Shown: positions 13,380-24,602 of the stretch, one piece after another
How the letters are laid out: every line of letters starts with the position of its first letter
How positions within the stretch are numbered: position 1 is the first letter of the stretch
Notes under the pieces: model-generated
The model's database searches: none
Told to the model about the DNA's origin: nothing
Seen by the model: the letters and a program-made list of their open reading frames with translations, nothing else
Assembly (NCBI GenBank): GCA_039720395.1
Contig: JBBPBK010000048.1
Location: forward strand, 1,061,501 to 1,125,500
DNA length: 64,000 nucleotides
Direction: 5' to 3'
Origin: Liquidambar formosana
Lineage: Eukaryota > Streptophyta > Magnoliopsida > Saxifragales > Altingiaceae
Position numbers and translations under genes: made by a program

Positions 13380-14654
13380 AGGCTGTTGGTGAACTCTAGT
13401 ACGGAGCTACTGATTCTTTGAAGTTACATTTCCTGAATTTTTTGACTTTATTTGGATGTCAGGTAATCTTGAGAGTGAGGTACTAAGTAGAGAGTGAGGT
13501 AATCTTTGAACTCCTTTTGCATTGGCCACGGTTAGAGAGTGAGATCATATTGCTGATTTTTCTCATGAAATTAGTTCAATCATGCCACTGGAAGAGGTAG
13601 TATTCTTAACTTTACCTCCATGGTTTTGCAATTTGTCTAGCATGTATAATTCTAATTTGTGCACTTTTCTCTGTACTTGGTATTCTTTACAGTGTCCATA
13701 TATATTGGTTCTTGTCGTAGGTTGTAGTTTCTATTTGATCATTTGAATATTGAGGCCAGTACATATAAATGTTTGAATGTAAAATTTAAATTAATTCTTA
13801 CACTTTTAAGGATGTAAGAACCCTTCAAAGAGAGATTTCATACAAGCCAAAAGATAAATTTCACTGAAGAAAATACTAGTTTATAAGACGTACAATGAAG
13901 CAAGGGAAAATATATATATATATAGAAAGAGAGAGACAAAAGCATCCAATGAACAAGGTATCAAACATTCTCAAGAATTGAGACCATATTTTTTAAAGAA
14001 CAATCAGAAGATGGTTTGCAAATTCTTAATATACCTTCTTTTTTTTTTTCTTTTTTTTTTTTTTTTCAAGAAAGAGCTTCAAGCATCAAAAGACCCACTA
14101 ACATCCCTACTAGGTTGGCACATTAGGGGTTCGCAATCATGTGCTATAGGCCTCAGATATTAATAATGAAAAGAAACAAGAAGAAACATGCCGACAAACA
14201 AACCAAAAAATATGGAAAAAAAGCTGATCTTGGTGACTTATAAATGTACTTCTCATTCATCAAAAGCCCATTCACATAGTTAATGGTGTAATCAATTAAA
14301 ACAATAGAGGCAACCTGGGATCCACATCTATCGCATTAAGATATCTTCCCTGCTAATATTTATTCCTGTGTTCCTATAAACCCTACTCCTGTTTAAATAT
14401 TAGAAGGCCTGTTATGCCAACACAACATGTAGCTACTTATCAGCATATTGCAGATTACTATTATTAAAATCAGAGAAGATGATTTTCTGGAACGAACTTG
14501 ACAATTGGTGCATTCGGAAGTGAATTAATTCTTTTCTTCATAAATTGGATTAAGTTGTGAAAATTGAGGTATAAGAAATCTAGTGATCAACTATTAATAC
14601 AAAAACAAGTAAATTATCTTGAGTTTTACATGACCCTGTTTCAGTACCAACCCG
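13380..14654. other. 3' flank of PUP copy 1
   Basis: AT-rich sequence downstream of the minus-strand PUP gene, including a T-rich run at 14038-14066. The piece AATTGAGACCATATTTT near 13975 recurs near 30460 (and in diverged form near 38280), showing that this flank was copied with the PUP units. No gene seen. Confidence 0.55.
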
Positions 14655-16853
14655 TCAACAAACCTCTATAAGAGCGGCAGAGTCCTCATCGGCATTGTTT
14701 TTTCTTGACTTAGATTTAGTGTCATCTAGATAATGCTGATAGATGTAGGAAAGAAAGCCCCAGACTGCTAAAAGCATGGCCATCACCTTCACCCCATCCA
14801 TCTTATCATGGAAAAATATTACGGCAAGAATTGGAACAAAAGGCAAAGATAAGGTACTAATGACATTGGAGAAGAGAGAAGAAACCTCAAAAATCAACCC
14901 AATTATACCCACTGAAGCAATTTGCCATGTCACGGCCGTCCAAATCAGATTCATGAGATAGGATACCCTACCCTCTTGATAGTCCTCCATCTCTCTTTTC
15001 AAACCTTTCCATTGTCCACTTGCGAAGAGTCCCACCACACAAGCACAAGTTGCTACAAATGATGGGTATATTTGCATTTCCAAGACAGCAATAAAGGTCT
15101 CTCTCTTTATAATCTTTTGAAAAGACAGTTGCATAAGTGAAAGATATAAGGAGTAGGTGGCAGATGCACCAAGTGTGCATAGGAAACCAATTACGTACTT
15201 TCCTCTAGAGATTGTTGTTGTGCTTTCAGAATCTGCATGAACTGCGAGAAGGGAGGCTGATGTGGTTAGGAGGACAAGGGAGTTGAGGATTAAAGGAGTG
15301 AATTTCTGTGAATTAAGGAGGTAGGAGAAGAGTGCATTGAACGCCAATTGGGTTGCACATAAGAGAGAGTAAGTCGAGACAGGGAGGTACAGGAGTCCAT
15401 ATGAGTACATCATATTATCACCTGTCAAGAGTAGGCCAAGGGAGGGGTAGAGAAAGGCAAGGGTGGAGAGAGATGGGGTTCCAAAGGAAGTGTTAATGGA
15501 TGTGGTGGTGGTGGTATTGGTATTTGTGGATGGTGAGAAGAAAAAAAAGAGGGGAATTAGGATTGGAAAGCCTGCTGACTGAACAAATGTTGCCATCCAT
15601 AAACTATTTCCGCCTTTGTCGTAGTATAATTTCCCCAAAAGTGTGGCTGCAGATTGGCCAGCGAGAAGAAAGAGGATGTAGGTGGTCACACGAATCCACC
15701 ACTTGTAGTGTTTGAGTCGAGGAAGTTGCAGTTGGTTGGTGACCACTGTATCATTGTGTGAATTCAATTCTCTGTCATCTACTGGTAAAAACATACATGC
15801 ACATACAAGTTAGATAAATAATTGTAATAGTCCTGGATGAAGTCATGAAACCCACGTTCCCAATAGAACAAATCCCAAAAGAATTGCTAACCTAACATGA
15901 AACCACATATCACAAATCAAAATCAAGAATTTGAGTTTAAGGAACCTTCTAATTTTATGAATTTATCTCTATTTTAAAACGTTTTAACTTTCGAATTTTC
16001 GAATGTATCTATTTTAAAACGTTTAAACTTTGAAATTTTGGAATGTATTTTTTTATATATTTAAATTTAATAGTTTCTGAATTTTCTTACCTTTTCCCCT
16101 TTCAAACGGATCAACTGACATGACCGGGTCAGTGGTTGAACGAATTGAAACAACTGGTTTTTCCGATTTTTATGACTTTGGGTTCAAAAGGATCAACCGA
16201 TCCAAATAGTGAACTGGGTCCAGGCCAGCCTGGTTCAACTGGCCAGACCGGACTGGTTTTCAGAACATTGAAACAGATGCATGATTTATCATTTTCTTAA
16301 TTGCTGAGGCCAGGTATGTCATTAAATTTGACACGCTGCTGGGTTAAAAAAGTGAATGAAGACGCGACACCATCCTTCCATTAAAGGTTTAGTTAGCTGG
16401 TCTATGTAGACAGTAGAGTCTTGAACTGAAGGCCGTGTTTTTTATACTTTTATAATTATTCGTTCCTTTATGTAATGAATGTTATGAAGTTTTTTTTTCT
16501 TTAAAAAAATTAAAAATTCTATGGTTGAAGCAAAACAAGAACATAGAAGTGTCATTACTCAGAATTGAACGATCTTGTGGTTTCCCCTTGCCTTTGAGGC
16601 TATGGGTTGAATGTAAATCAACTGCCAAGAGAGAACAGGCAGTACTAATGTGTGGCAGTTTCAAAATCACTGGTCCTCAGTTCTCATGTTTGTGGTTCAA
16701 AGAGGTCAGAGAACGATTCCCCACTCTTCTCTCTCTCTTCTCTCAACACACACCCACACATACAGAAAACACACACCCACGTATACAGAAATTGGCAAGT
16801 TTGATGAGCGACTAACCTCTGGTTTGTTGTCGCAGCTCTTGAGCAGCCTCCAT
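14655..16853 (-). CDS. PUP: purine permease, PUP family (copy 1), 387 aa
   Basis: Membrane transporter of the plant PUP family (drug/metabolite transporter superfamily) that moves purines, cytokinin-type bases or related alkaloids with protons. Two exons on the minus strand: 16853-16817 (MEAAQELRQQTR plus one base) and 15781-14655; the 1035-bp intron is GT-AG and the joined frame has 388 codons with stop. The longer single-exon frame starting MFLP reads intron. The sequence shows KWWIRVTTYILFLLAGQSAA, then LLYLPVSTYSLLCATQLAFN, WTAVTWQIASVGIIGLIFEV and LPFVPILAVIFFHDKMDGVK, all typical PUP segments, with about ten hydrophobic spans. A Thr/Ser-rich loop with (NT)n lies near residues 100-115. 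Similarity is to the PUP4/9/10 group by memory; substrate cannot be read from sequence. Confidence 0.93.
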
Positions 16854-17582
16854 AAAGATCCAGAGAATGATAAAGCAGTTAAAAGAAAGATTTGCTTCTC
16901 TTTCTTTTAGCACCCATATATTAAAGAAAAAGCTGTATATACCTCAAATCGGAAGGGCCCATTCCAGCTCCTTAGTCAGTGGGTGGTAGGCCTTGCACTA
17001 ATTGGATAAACTTCTTTAAAAAACACTCAATGAGCTAACTTAAAAATAGGCAAAGTTGACCTGCTGAGGCCAAATCTGAGTAGAAACGTTTGAAACTCTT
17101 TCACATGCATTTAAACACTGATGTGGTGACCAGTGGTCCCATGTATCTTCCATGACACCAAGGTGAGCTCCATGTGGAACAAGAAAAATGTGCAACTCAC
17201 ACACATATGAGTAACCTTTTTTTTTTTCCTTTTTTTGCTTTGGCTCAGCTAATCATTTAATTATTGGGAAGTGGACTTGCCGGTCGCGATGTGACCTAGT
17301 CCTATGGAAAATATATGGGATCACATGTCATGGAAGTGTTTCAGTATCATTTCTGGTTAATTTAATCAGATAGCTGATGGTCAAAATTGGCAAGCTAGCT
17401 ACTAAATTTCCATTATGGGCGGGGATGGGTTGTTTAATATAAACAGCTTGATTGATGGCTTTTGGGCACAACTTTCATTAAAATATATCACTCCACCGGT
17501 TCTTTACACCCATAAATATTATTTTACATTTATTGTTATTATTTCTATGAATACGATTGGATAATGTATTGATGATTTTGAG
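16854..17582. other. promoter side of PUP copy 1
   Basis: No open gene. The segment from about 16930 to 17420 matches the region upstream of PUP copy 2 (about 40840-41700), for example GTTTGAAACTC and GACCAGTGGTC. Conserved promoter sequence may therefore lie here. The 5' UTR of the minus-strand gene begins at 16854. Confidence 0.5.
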
Positions 17583-18611
17583 GGGTTAAGATCCACTCCA
17601 GTCGCCTGCCCTCCAGTCCACTCCAGTCGACGGCTCTTAAGGCTCCCCCTTCTATTGAGTTAATCTAAGGGCTCACAGCAAACCACATCATCTACCCATT
17701 TAAAGCTTTCTTTTTCTTTCTCTCCAAAAGCGTTAATGGTTGTTTCTAAAGGAAAGGAAATTTTAACCCACTCTTGATGATTCACTGTATATCTCATTCT
17801 CCCTGTTTTTAGTCCTTTGATGAATGCACTAGCACGATCTAAGTCTCTATTGTTATTGATACAGGAAAACAAGAATACATCTTTGCTTATGAAATTTAGT
17901 GCTGGAAAGAATTAAAAAACAAAAAATTAATTGTTGTTCACTAATATTCCTCTTTTCTCTCACTGTTGACCACTAGGGCTAGCGACTCAACGCCAGTAAT
18001 CTTTGGGGCATGTTCTTTGGTCTTCTCTTTATTTATTAATTTATTAATTTTTTCTTGTCAGTAGAGAAAAAACCGGAGAATCCATAGAGGTTTGCAGGTG
18101 GAAGGTTCATTTTGGGTTTTGAATGCTTGAGGTGATGGTTATGGTCTTATGGAAAGCGGTGATTTCAACTCCTTATAGATTTATAAGAGGGAAAAGAGTT
18201 AGAGAAAAAAGGGATGGACTAACCTTCATTATAGAACTCAAGGGGATGTTTGTCGGGGGGTTTGACAAGGAAGAGATAAAGGACAACGGATTTGGGTGTA
18301 AGTTAGATTTGAAGATGGTTGTGAGTAATCGGAGATGGAGGTGATGAATGGCTAAGTGGTTGAAAGATGGTAGCAGCAATCAGTGGCGGCGGCCAGCGGC
18401 CGTCATGGATGAGAGATTGGAGACGGCCGTCATGGATGAGAGATTAGAGAAGTGTTTATCCTATAATTCTTAGATGGGCAAAATGACTGCTTAAATGGTT
18501 CGGTGATGTGATTAACCTTAAGCCCTTGGATCAACTTAAAATGAAATGGCTCTTTAAGAGCCATGAATTGGAGGGGGACTGGAGGATGGGGACTGGAGAG
18601 GATTCGAGCCC
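17583..18611. mobile_element. non-autonomous MULE-type DNA transposon, 1029 bp
   Basis: The ends are GGGTTAAGATCCACTCCAGT on the left and GGGCTCGAATCCTCTCCAGT on the right read in reverse. Homology of the arms extends inward over about 100 bp (GGCTCTTAAG, AAGGGCT, ACCCATTTAA). The 9-bp direct repeat GATTTTGAG flanks it at 17574-17582 and 18612-18620, a length typical of Mutator-like elements. The interior (about 17900-18450) is unrelated to the arms and has a 73-codon open frame at 18123-18344, too little to call a captured gene. Confidence 0.8.
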
Positions 18612-18620
18612 GATTTTGAG

Positions 18621-19175
18621 ATGTTAAATATGGTTATGCTAGAGAATTTGCAAGACACTAGGCTTAAGGATGGCAAAAAGTTATTGCGAGGAAGTTAGGG
18701 TAATTATTTGGAACACTTCAAATATGATTAGAAAGGCCTCCTTGTTATTTTGTGTAGTAAACCTCTTGGCCAGTTAATGTAGTTTCATTGTAATGTGGTT
18801 TGTGTACTATCTCTTGCAATAAGGAAAGAGGGCTGACAGAGGGGTTAAAGACTTACAATTATTGTTTGTTACCTAAGCATTTTTATTATGGCTAGATCCA
18901 ATCTAGCCAATGACAATCTTCCAGTTTTTATGCAAAGCAATAAAATGGCTTATAGTATAGAGCAAATACTTCAGTGGATGCTGAGAAAACAGAGGAGCGA
19001 AAGGAAAAAAGAGAACAAAAAAAACCTAAATCAAGAATTTCAAGTTTGCAATCCCAAATGAAAATCCTGGAATTTTTCCTCTCCTTGCTATATTGGCAAT
19101 CCCAAATGACAAGAACGGAGAATGAGAACGTAAGGAAGAGAGAGCATGACGTGAAGTGGTGGCTAGAGGAAGTTT
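18621..19175. other. upstream part of U2 unit A
   Basis: No gene. From about 18840 the sequence (GGGCTGACAGAGGGG, then CTAGATCCAATCT) recurs upstream of other U2 copies, for example near 19980 and 30680, so each duplicated U2 unit carries several hundred bp of conserved upstream DNA. Confidence 0.55.
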
Positions 19176-19230
19176 AGTCCCACATTGATAGGATGAGAAA
19201 GCGGGCTGCATGAGGGCGTGGAATAAGAGG
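19176..19230 (+). promoter_or_regulatory. U2 snRNA promoter A (USE + TATA)
   Basis: The upstream sequence element AGTCCCACATTG is at 19176-19187 and a weak TATA-like GGAATAAGAG at about 19221-19230, about 30 bp before the RNA start. Plant snRNA genes use a USE near RTCCCACATCG plus TATA; the USE-TATA spacing of about 35 bp is that of polymerase II U-snRNA genes. Confidence 0.8.
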
Positions 19231-19253
19231 GAGTTGGTGATACAAAACAAAGC

Positions 19254-19450
19254 ATACCTTTCTCGGCCTTTTGGCTAAGATCAAGTGTAGTATCTGTTCT
19301 TATCAGTTTAATATCTGATACGTGGGACATCGTTCCACATGATATTAAATTAATTTTTTTAGGGGGAGGGCCCATCACAATAGCTTGCTATTGGGGTTCT
19401 CGAATGTCGCCCTTGCGTTGCACTATTGCATGGGCTAGGCACACCCCTCC
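19254..19450 (+). ncRNA. U2: U2 spliceosomal snRNA, copy A
   Basis: Base-pairs with the intron branch point as the core of the U2 snRNP. The gene starts ATACCTTTCTCGGCCTTTTG, carries the branch-point recognition segment GTGTAGTATCTG, an Sm site (AATTTTTTTAG) and the 3' stem-loops ending CACACCCCTCC, 197 nt, the plant length. A plant-type 3' box follows (CAAATCTAGTCTCAAAG). Stem-loop II has the GTGGGACATCG subtype shared with copy G. A single G-to-A change in the terminal GGCACACCCC is visible. The antisense open frame here is a shadow. Confidence 0.93.
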
Positions 19451-20493
19451 AAATCTAGTCTCAAAGTTTTATTTCTACTTTCAACATTGTACTTGATTCA
19501 AAATTAAAAAACTTGGAACATAGGATTGTAATATTTGAACAAAAAATAAATAGAAGAGGGGATTTATGCAGACCAAGTTTTGATTCTATAAATAATTAGA
19601 AAATTAAAGAAGAGTTAACTAGACTATTAGCTCACATATACGTGTAATCAATCATAAGAAAAAATGGAACTAGTTTGAGATTAAGGGGAATTCACTTATG
19701 AGATCTTGGTGAAACAACCGGCGTAGGGGCGTATTCAGACCAACACTTTTAACGTCATAAAATTAGAGGGTTTCTCAACGGTTCTCTTACAAGGAGAAAC
19801 AAAGGCACCATTTATGAAGAAACAGGGCAATTGACTTTTATCATGTTGGGTTTCAAGATTTCTGTCTACCTAAAATAGTAGACACATATCCCATTGCACT
19901 GCTCAAGGGTGTTTAGTACTGACTGAGGGGTCAAAGACCAACAATTGCTTTTTGCAACAAGCATTTTTCTTATGGCTAGATCCAATCTCCGAGTTCTTAT
20001 AACAGCCAACCATGACAATCTTTCAGTTTTTTATGCAGATACTTGAGTAGATGTTGACATGATGTGTATTTGTCTCTTGATGATCTACTCATGTACTAGA
20101 GTCACTAATTTTTTGTGGGGCTGTCAGGTTATGGCTCAACCGACTTGAGGTAGAACCTACGATTCCCATCATTGTGATTCCGTTTAGGCCCCTCCTATCA
20201 TTGATTCCTCAACAGGTAGGAGAGCTACTAAGGGTACACCAAAGTAGGTTCGCCATGATTGGTTACACCAAAAAAGTGTGGACAATGAGAAATCAGAGGA
20301 ATGAAAGAAAAAGAGAACAAGGAAACCTAAAACAACAATTACTCACATGTTTGCATTTCCAAATGAAAATTCTGAAATTCCCCTTCCTTACTCTATTGGT
20401 AGACAATTAGAAACTAGAGAGATAAATAAATAAGTAAAATAAAGGCAAACAAGAGCTTCAGGAAAGAGAAATTGTAGTGGCCTAAGGAAGTTT
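19451..20493. other. spacer between U2 copies A and B
   Basis: No gene. The second half (from about 19900) repeats the upstream region of unit A: CTAGATCCAATCTCCGAG and TTTGCATTTCCAAATGAAAAT correspond to blocks before 19150. Confidence 0.5.
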
Positions 20494-20548
20494 AGTCCCA
20501 CATTGGTTGGAAGAGAAGGTGGCCAGCACAATGGCTCATTATAAAAGG
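20494..20548 (+). promoter_or_regulatory. U2 snRNA promoter B (USE + TATA)
   Basis: USE AGTCCCACATTGG at 20494-20506 and TATA box TTATAAAAGG at 20539-20548, about 30 bp before the RNA start. A better TATA than copy A. Confidence 0.85.
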
Positions 20549-20571
20549 GAGTTTGAGAGATAAAGTAAAGC

Positions 20572-20768
20572 ATACCTTTCTCGGCCTTTTGGCTAAGATC
20601 AAGTGTAGTATCTGTTCTTATCAGTTTAATATCTGATACGCTGGCCATCGGCTGGCATGATATTAAATTAATTTTTTTAGGGGAAGGGCCCATCACAATA
20701 GCTTGCTATTGGGGACCTTGAGTGTTGCCCTTGTGTTGCACTATTGCATGGGCTAGGCGCACCCCTCC
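20572..20768 (+). ncRNA. U2: U2 spliceosomal snRNA, copy B
   Basis: Full-length 197-nt U2 with intact 5' end, GTAGTA branch-point segment, Sm site (AATTTTTTTAG) and terminal GGCGCACCCCTCC. Stem-loop II is of the GCTGGCCATCGGCTGGC subtype, which pairs using G-U wobbles, and is shared with copy D. The 3' box is less regular (AATCTAGTCTTAAG). Confidence 0.93.
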
Positions 20769-21462
20769 AAATCTAGTCTTAAGTTAGGTTTCCACTTTAA
20801 TTTCATGCTCTTGATGCCTTGAGGTGCTCGATCTTCAAAACTCACCATAGTGGTGTAGGTTTGGGTGGTGTAGCCTGGCCTGGGTTGGGGGTCTGATTCT
20901 TAAAAATACTAGAAAGTTAAAAAGAGGTTTACATTCATAAATAGGACTCAAAGCTTTGTGCAAACTGATTGTTGTGAAAAAGACGGATTTCTTCAATCAC
21001 TTACACACAATGAAACTTACAAAAGCAAAATAAGCCTATAGTAAGGAACATTATGATCATATTATCTTCTTATAAAATGAAAAAAAAAGGGCTTTCATGA
21101 ATGCAAATTGGGTAGTGACCTTACCCATGTTTTAGGAGATTAGTCAAGCCAAAAGTTTGGATAACCTTGTTGGCAAAAGAAAAAAAAAAGTCAAGAAAAC
21201 TTCAATATGAAATACATGAAGAGGAGAGGTTGGTTTTTTTGGCGAGAGTTAAGAATAACAATTACTCCGTAATATTTAATTACTTTTATAAGGACTTAAA
21301 AACAAGGACTTCCCCTTAAAAAGAGGAGATCTTCCGTTGGGACAATTAACCACTGGCAAGGAAGAGAGGTTGGTTACGTATCTGTAAATTCCCAAACATC
21401 CTGGAATATTGCAACATGAATCTGCGACAACCATGACCGTAAATGGTAGCTTAAGGAAGTTT
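20769..21462. other. spacer between U2 copies B and C
   Basis: AT-rich, no gene. Part of it (GGTGTAGGTTTGGGTGG, AAGCTTTG, GCAAACTGAT) recurs after copy D near 31240-31490, so the spacer was duplicated as well. Confidence 0.5.
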
Positions 21463-21738
21463 AGTCCCACATTGTCTGGATGAGAAAGCAGGGCTGTGCG
21501 ATGGATCATAATAAAAGGGAGCTTGGCAAGAAAAGATAAGACATACTTTTTCTTAGCCTGCGAGGATCAAGTGTAGTATTTATTCTTATCAGTTTAATAT
21601 TTGATACGTGTGCCGTTGGTTGTGATGATATTAAATTAATTTTTATAGGGTGACAGCCCATCATAATAGCTTGCTGTTGGGGTCCTCGAGCGTTGCCCTT
21701 GTGTTTGCACTATTGCATGGACCTTGTCGCACCCCTCC
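21463..21738 (+). pseudogene. U2: U2 snRNA variant copy C (altered 5' stem), with promoter
   Basis: The USE AGTCCCACATTG is at 21463-21474 and TATA ATAATAAAAGGG near 21508-21519; the RNA would start at 21543. The 5' part reads ATACTTTTTCTTAGCCTGCG, losing the normal stem-loop I sequence, but GATCAAGTGTAGTA is kept. The Sm region (AATTTTTATAG) and 3' end are altered by several changes. Shares the stem-loop I change and a third stem-loop II subtype with copy E. Probably a pseudogene; a variant U2 is not excluded. Confidence 0.75.
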
Positions 21739-21763
21739 AAATATAGTCTAAAAGCACAACATA

Positions 21764-22003
21764 AAGGCTTTTAGACTAGATTCGGAGGGGTACTATTGGG
21801 GTCCTCGAGCGTTGCCTTTGTGTTTGCACTATTGCATGGACCTGTCGCACCCTCCAAATCTAGTCTAAAAGCACAGCATAATAAATAAAAACAAAGACAA
21901 AGCTTTTAGACTAGATTTGGAGGGGTGCAACAGGTCCATGCAGTAGTGCAAACACAAGGGCAACGCTCGAGGACCTCAACAGCAAGCTATTGTGATGGGC
22001 CTT
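21764..22003. repeat. inverted and direct U2 3'-half fragments
   Basis: Directly after copy C come an inverted 3' end (CTTTTAGACTAGATTCGGAG, from 21770), then a plus-strand 3' half (about 21800-21870, GGGGTCCTCGAGCGTTGCC), then an inverted 3' half (about 21903-22003, ending CAAGCTATTGTGATGGGCC). The three pieces can form large hairpins. The plastid insertion begins right after the last piece. Confidence 0.85.
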
Positions 22004-23482
22004 TCATCGTATGCTCATCCCCTTCATATCCCCTTCATATTGATATTGAAGTTAATTATTTAGAAAAACCTTACGTGCCATATCTATTTTCATTTTCAAT
22101 GATGCACTCTAAATCGAAATACGAAAGAAAAACCTCTATATTCCCTATTTCGTATTCCCCTTAGGTAACCCAATCCCAATTATTAATTCTCTGCGGATTT
22201 CTTGAAGTCTAAACAAGAAGAGTTTCTTGGTACTAATTGAATTCAATCAAGGGGATTAAGTTATAACTTAAGACTGGTTTAGGGTAAAATAAAAAAAATA
22301 GTAACAACGACTTAATCTGGACCTCTTTGGCTTTGTACCTAGACTATCTCGTCTAGCATCCCGTAAAAGAGGATCCTTTTTTTATTTATGATTCATATTC
22401 ATCATCCCCATAGAATTCGGGGAGTAGATAGGGCTTAAAGAGCAATGTAAGGTATCAATTTGAATATCTATGTCTATCCGAATCTCATTAACAAACGATC
22501 AAGTAAATTCCATATGTAAAAGATGTATTTTCTTATTTTTAGGCATTTCGTCTTTGGCTCTAATGAAAATAATTGTAAATCTATGTAACAATTGGTAACA
22601 ATTGAGGTGGGGGGTTATTCATACATTCTATTCACTTTACTTTTACTTTATGGAAAGATTACAGAAAAATTACTGAACCTCAAGTCAAATATGTAGAAAA
22701 TGAGGAAATGTTTATATGTATGTATTGTTATCGTTCTATTTCAGTGACAACGGTGTTTCGATTTTTGTGAAAAAGATTTGTGATTTCTTAATGTTAAATA
22801 TTTAACATAGAGTATCTATAATTGAATTACTTCCAGTGACAATTGTTCGGTTTATCTGATAGATATGGAAATCTCCTATTCTTTCGATTCTGATTTTATC
22901 AATCAGATGAAAGAATAACGACCTAAATCTTCCCTTACATATCAGTCTTTTCTTTTTTATTCACTCCACAAAAAAAGAAATAAATTGGATTTTTTTGATC
23001 TATCTATCTGCTTTAAATCATTGATGATGGTTCAATTTGAAAAGAAACATGGATTTATCTATCTTCTGATGATCAAAATCAAATGCGGTACTTACTGTAA
23101 AACATTATTCAAATAATGATGTCGAAGTAGGAAATTTTTTCAATTAAATATTTTTAATGATTTCTTATGAGTCCTTGGTACTCGAATAAGTGTGAGGTTG
23201 GTGAATCTATCCTATCGAGTTACTCAAAGATGAAGATTCAAAAAGAACCCATTTATTCGTGTTATTTATATTTGTGTTATTTATAAAAAAAAAAAAAGAT
23301 GTTGCATTCATACAATAAAATATGGGATTAAGTTGAATTCTTGCCGAGACTTCTTCAGAAAAACATCTACCCATCCATATAGAAGGAAAAAGTATCGATT
23401 ATTATGTACCGACTGAACCAATGACTACTCACGATTCCATAATTGAATCAATTACATACCGGTTCAAAACTAGAGAAATGTT

Positions 23483-24602
23483 ATGGTAAAACTTCGTTTG
23501 AAACGATGTGGTAGAAAGCAACGTGCGACTTGAAGGACATGATCCGCTGTGGACTCTTACATCCACCATTTTATATTGTATAGGAATGAAAGTGCTCTTG
23601 GCTCGACATCCTTTGTTCTGTTCCACTAAAACCCCCATTTTTTTGTTGGGTTGTAATGTAAATAGTACATGATGGAGCTCGAGTAGAAAGTATTGATTCA
23701 TTTCTCAGGGGCAAGGATCTAGGGTTAGTGCGAATCAATAAGTTGGAATAACTTCGTAAGTATATCTTCGATATAGAAATTGAGAGTATCCAATTCGAGC
23801 AAGTTTCAAATCCAAAAGGAAAATTTGTTGGAATTGGTAAAACTCTTTCGATCAAAAGTGTAGCACGCGGGAATCAATCGTTCTATGATTCTTTGATAGA
23901 AAGAAATCACAAAAGGGGTATGTTGCTGCCATTTTGAAACGATTAAGGATCACCGAAGTAATGTCTAAACCCAATGATTCAAAGTAAAGATAAAGATAAA
24001 GGATCCTGGAACAAGGAAATACCGTTTTCAATTGTCTCAACAACTAGATCAGAATGAAGAATCCAAATAGATTCTAAACGAGACAAAAAAGGGGGGGTTA
24101 GAGACCACTCAATAAACGAAATGCCTAAGGGTTTTCTTTGAGCTATTTGAGAGTTATCCAACTTGAGTTATGAGTACGAATGATTTTTTCTTTTTCGGGA
24201 AAGAAGAAAAAACAAGGACTTAAATAATAGTCTAATTGGTTTGATGATTTTATGGATCTATTTGCCATTAGCATTCTATACTTAGACATAACTTCGAATC
24301 ATTTTTTTTCTCGAGCCGTACGAGGAGAAAACCTCTTATACGTTTCTAGGGGGGGTATTGTTCATCTACATCTATCCCAATGAGCCGTCTATCGAATCGT
24401 TGCAATTGATGTTCGATCACGAAGAGAAGGAAGAGATCTTCAGAAAGTGGGTTTTTATGATCCGATAAAGAATCAAACTTATTCAAATGTTCCTGCTATT
24501 CTATATTTCCTTGAAAAGGGTGCTCAACCTACAGGAACTGTTCATGATATTTCAAAGAAGGCGGAGGTTTTTACGGAACTTCGCCTTAATAAAAATCAAT
24601 AA
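23483..24602 (+). pseudogene. rps16: plastid-derived rps16 (ribosomal protein S16) with group II intron, frame intact
   Basis: Plastid small-subunit ribosomal protein S16 carried inside the NUPT. Exon 1 is 23483-23522 (MVKLRLKRCGRKQ plus one base), then a group II intron 23523-24381 starting GTGCGACTTG with a domain V near 24312-24346 (GAGCCGTACGAGG), then exon 2 24382-24602. The joined frame has 86 codons and a TAA with no internal stop ([42 protein letters not shown]). In the nucleus the group II intron and lack of transit peptide make expression unlikely, so it is called a pseudogene despite the open frame. The antisense frames at 23429-24161 are shadows. Confidence 0.88.

Larger units (their letters stand above)
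12400..17520 (-). repeat. segmental duplication block 1 (PUP copy 1 with flanks)
   Basis: The gene, the intron, the promoter side and the 3' flank all have counterparts in block 2 (about 37480-41800), in the same orientation. Examples outside the coding sequence are CCTCGGTTTTCTCGGGAACC downstream, ACCAGTGGTC upstream near 17131 and 41443, and TGGTCAAAATTGGC near 17379 and 41660. Boundaries are approximate. Confidence 0.7.

Noticed and set aside
15782..15794. MFLP as the start of PUP copy 1 (and MCVPVCFPP for copy 2)
   Set aside because: These codons read through the splice acceptor; a 37-bp upstream exon with ATG, donor and matching phase is present in both genes.
19163..19378. Minus-strand frames starting MMGPPPKKINLISC and relatives at 20388-20696, 33883-34095, 36771-37076
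   Set aside because: They are antisense translations of U2 snRNA copies and recur only because the RNA is repeated.
23429..24161. Minus-strand open frames across the plastid insertion
   Set aside because: Antisense of rps16 and its intron; the plus strand carries the known plastid gene.
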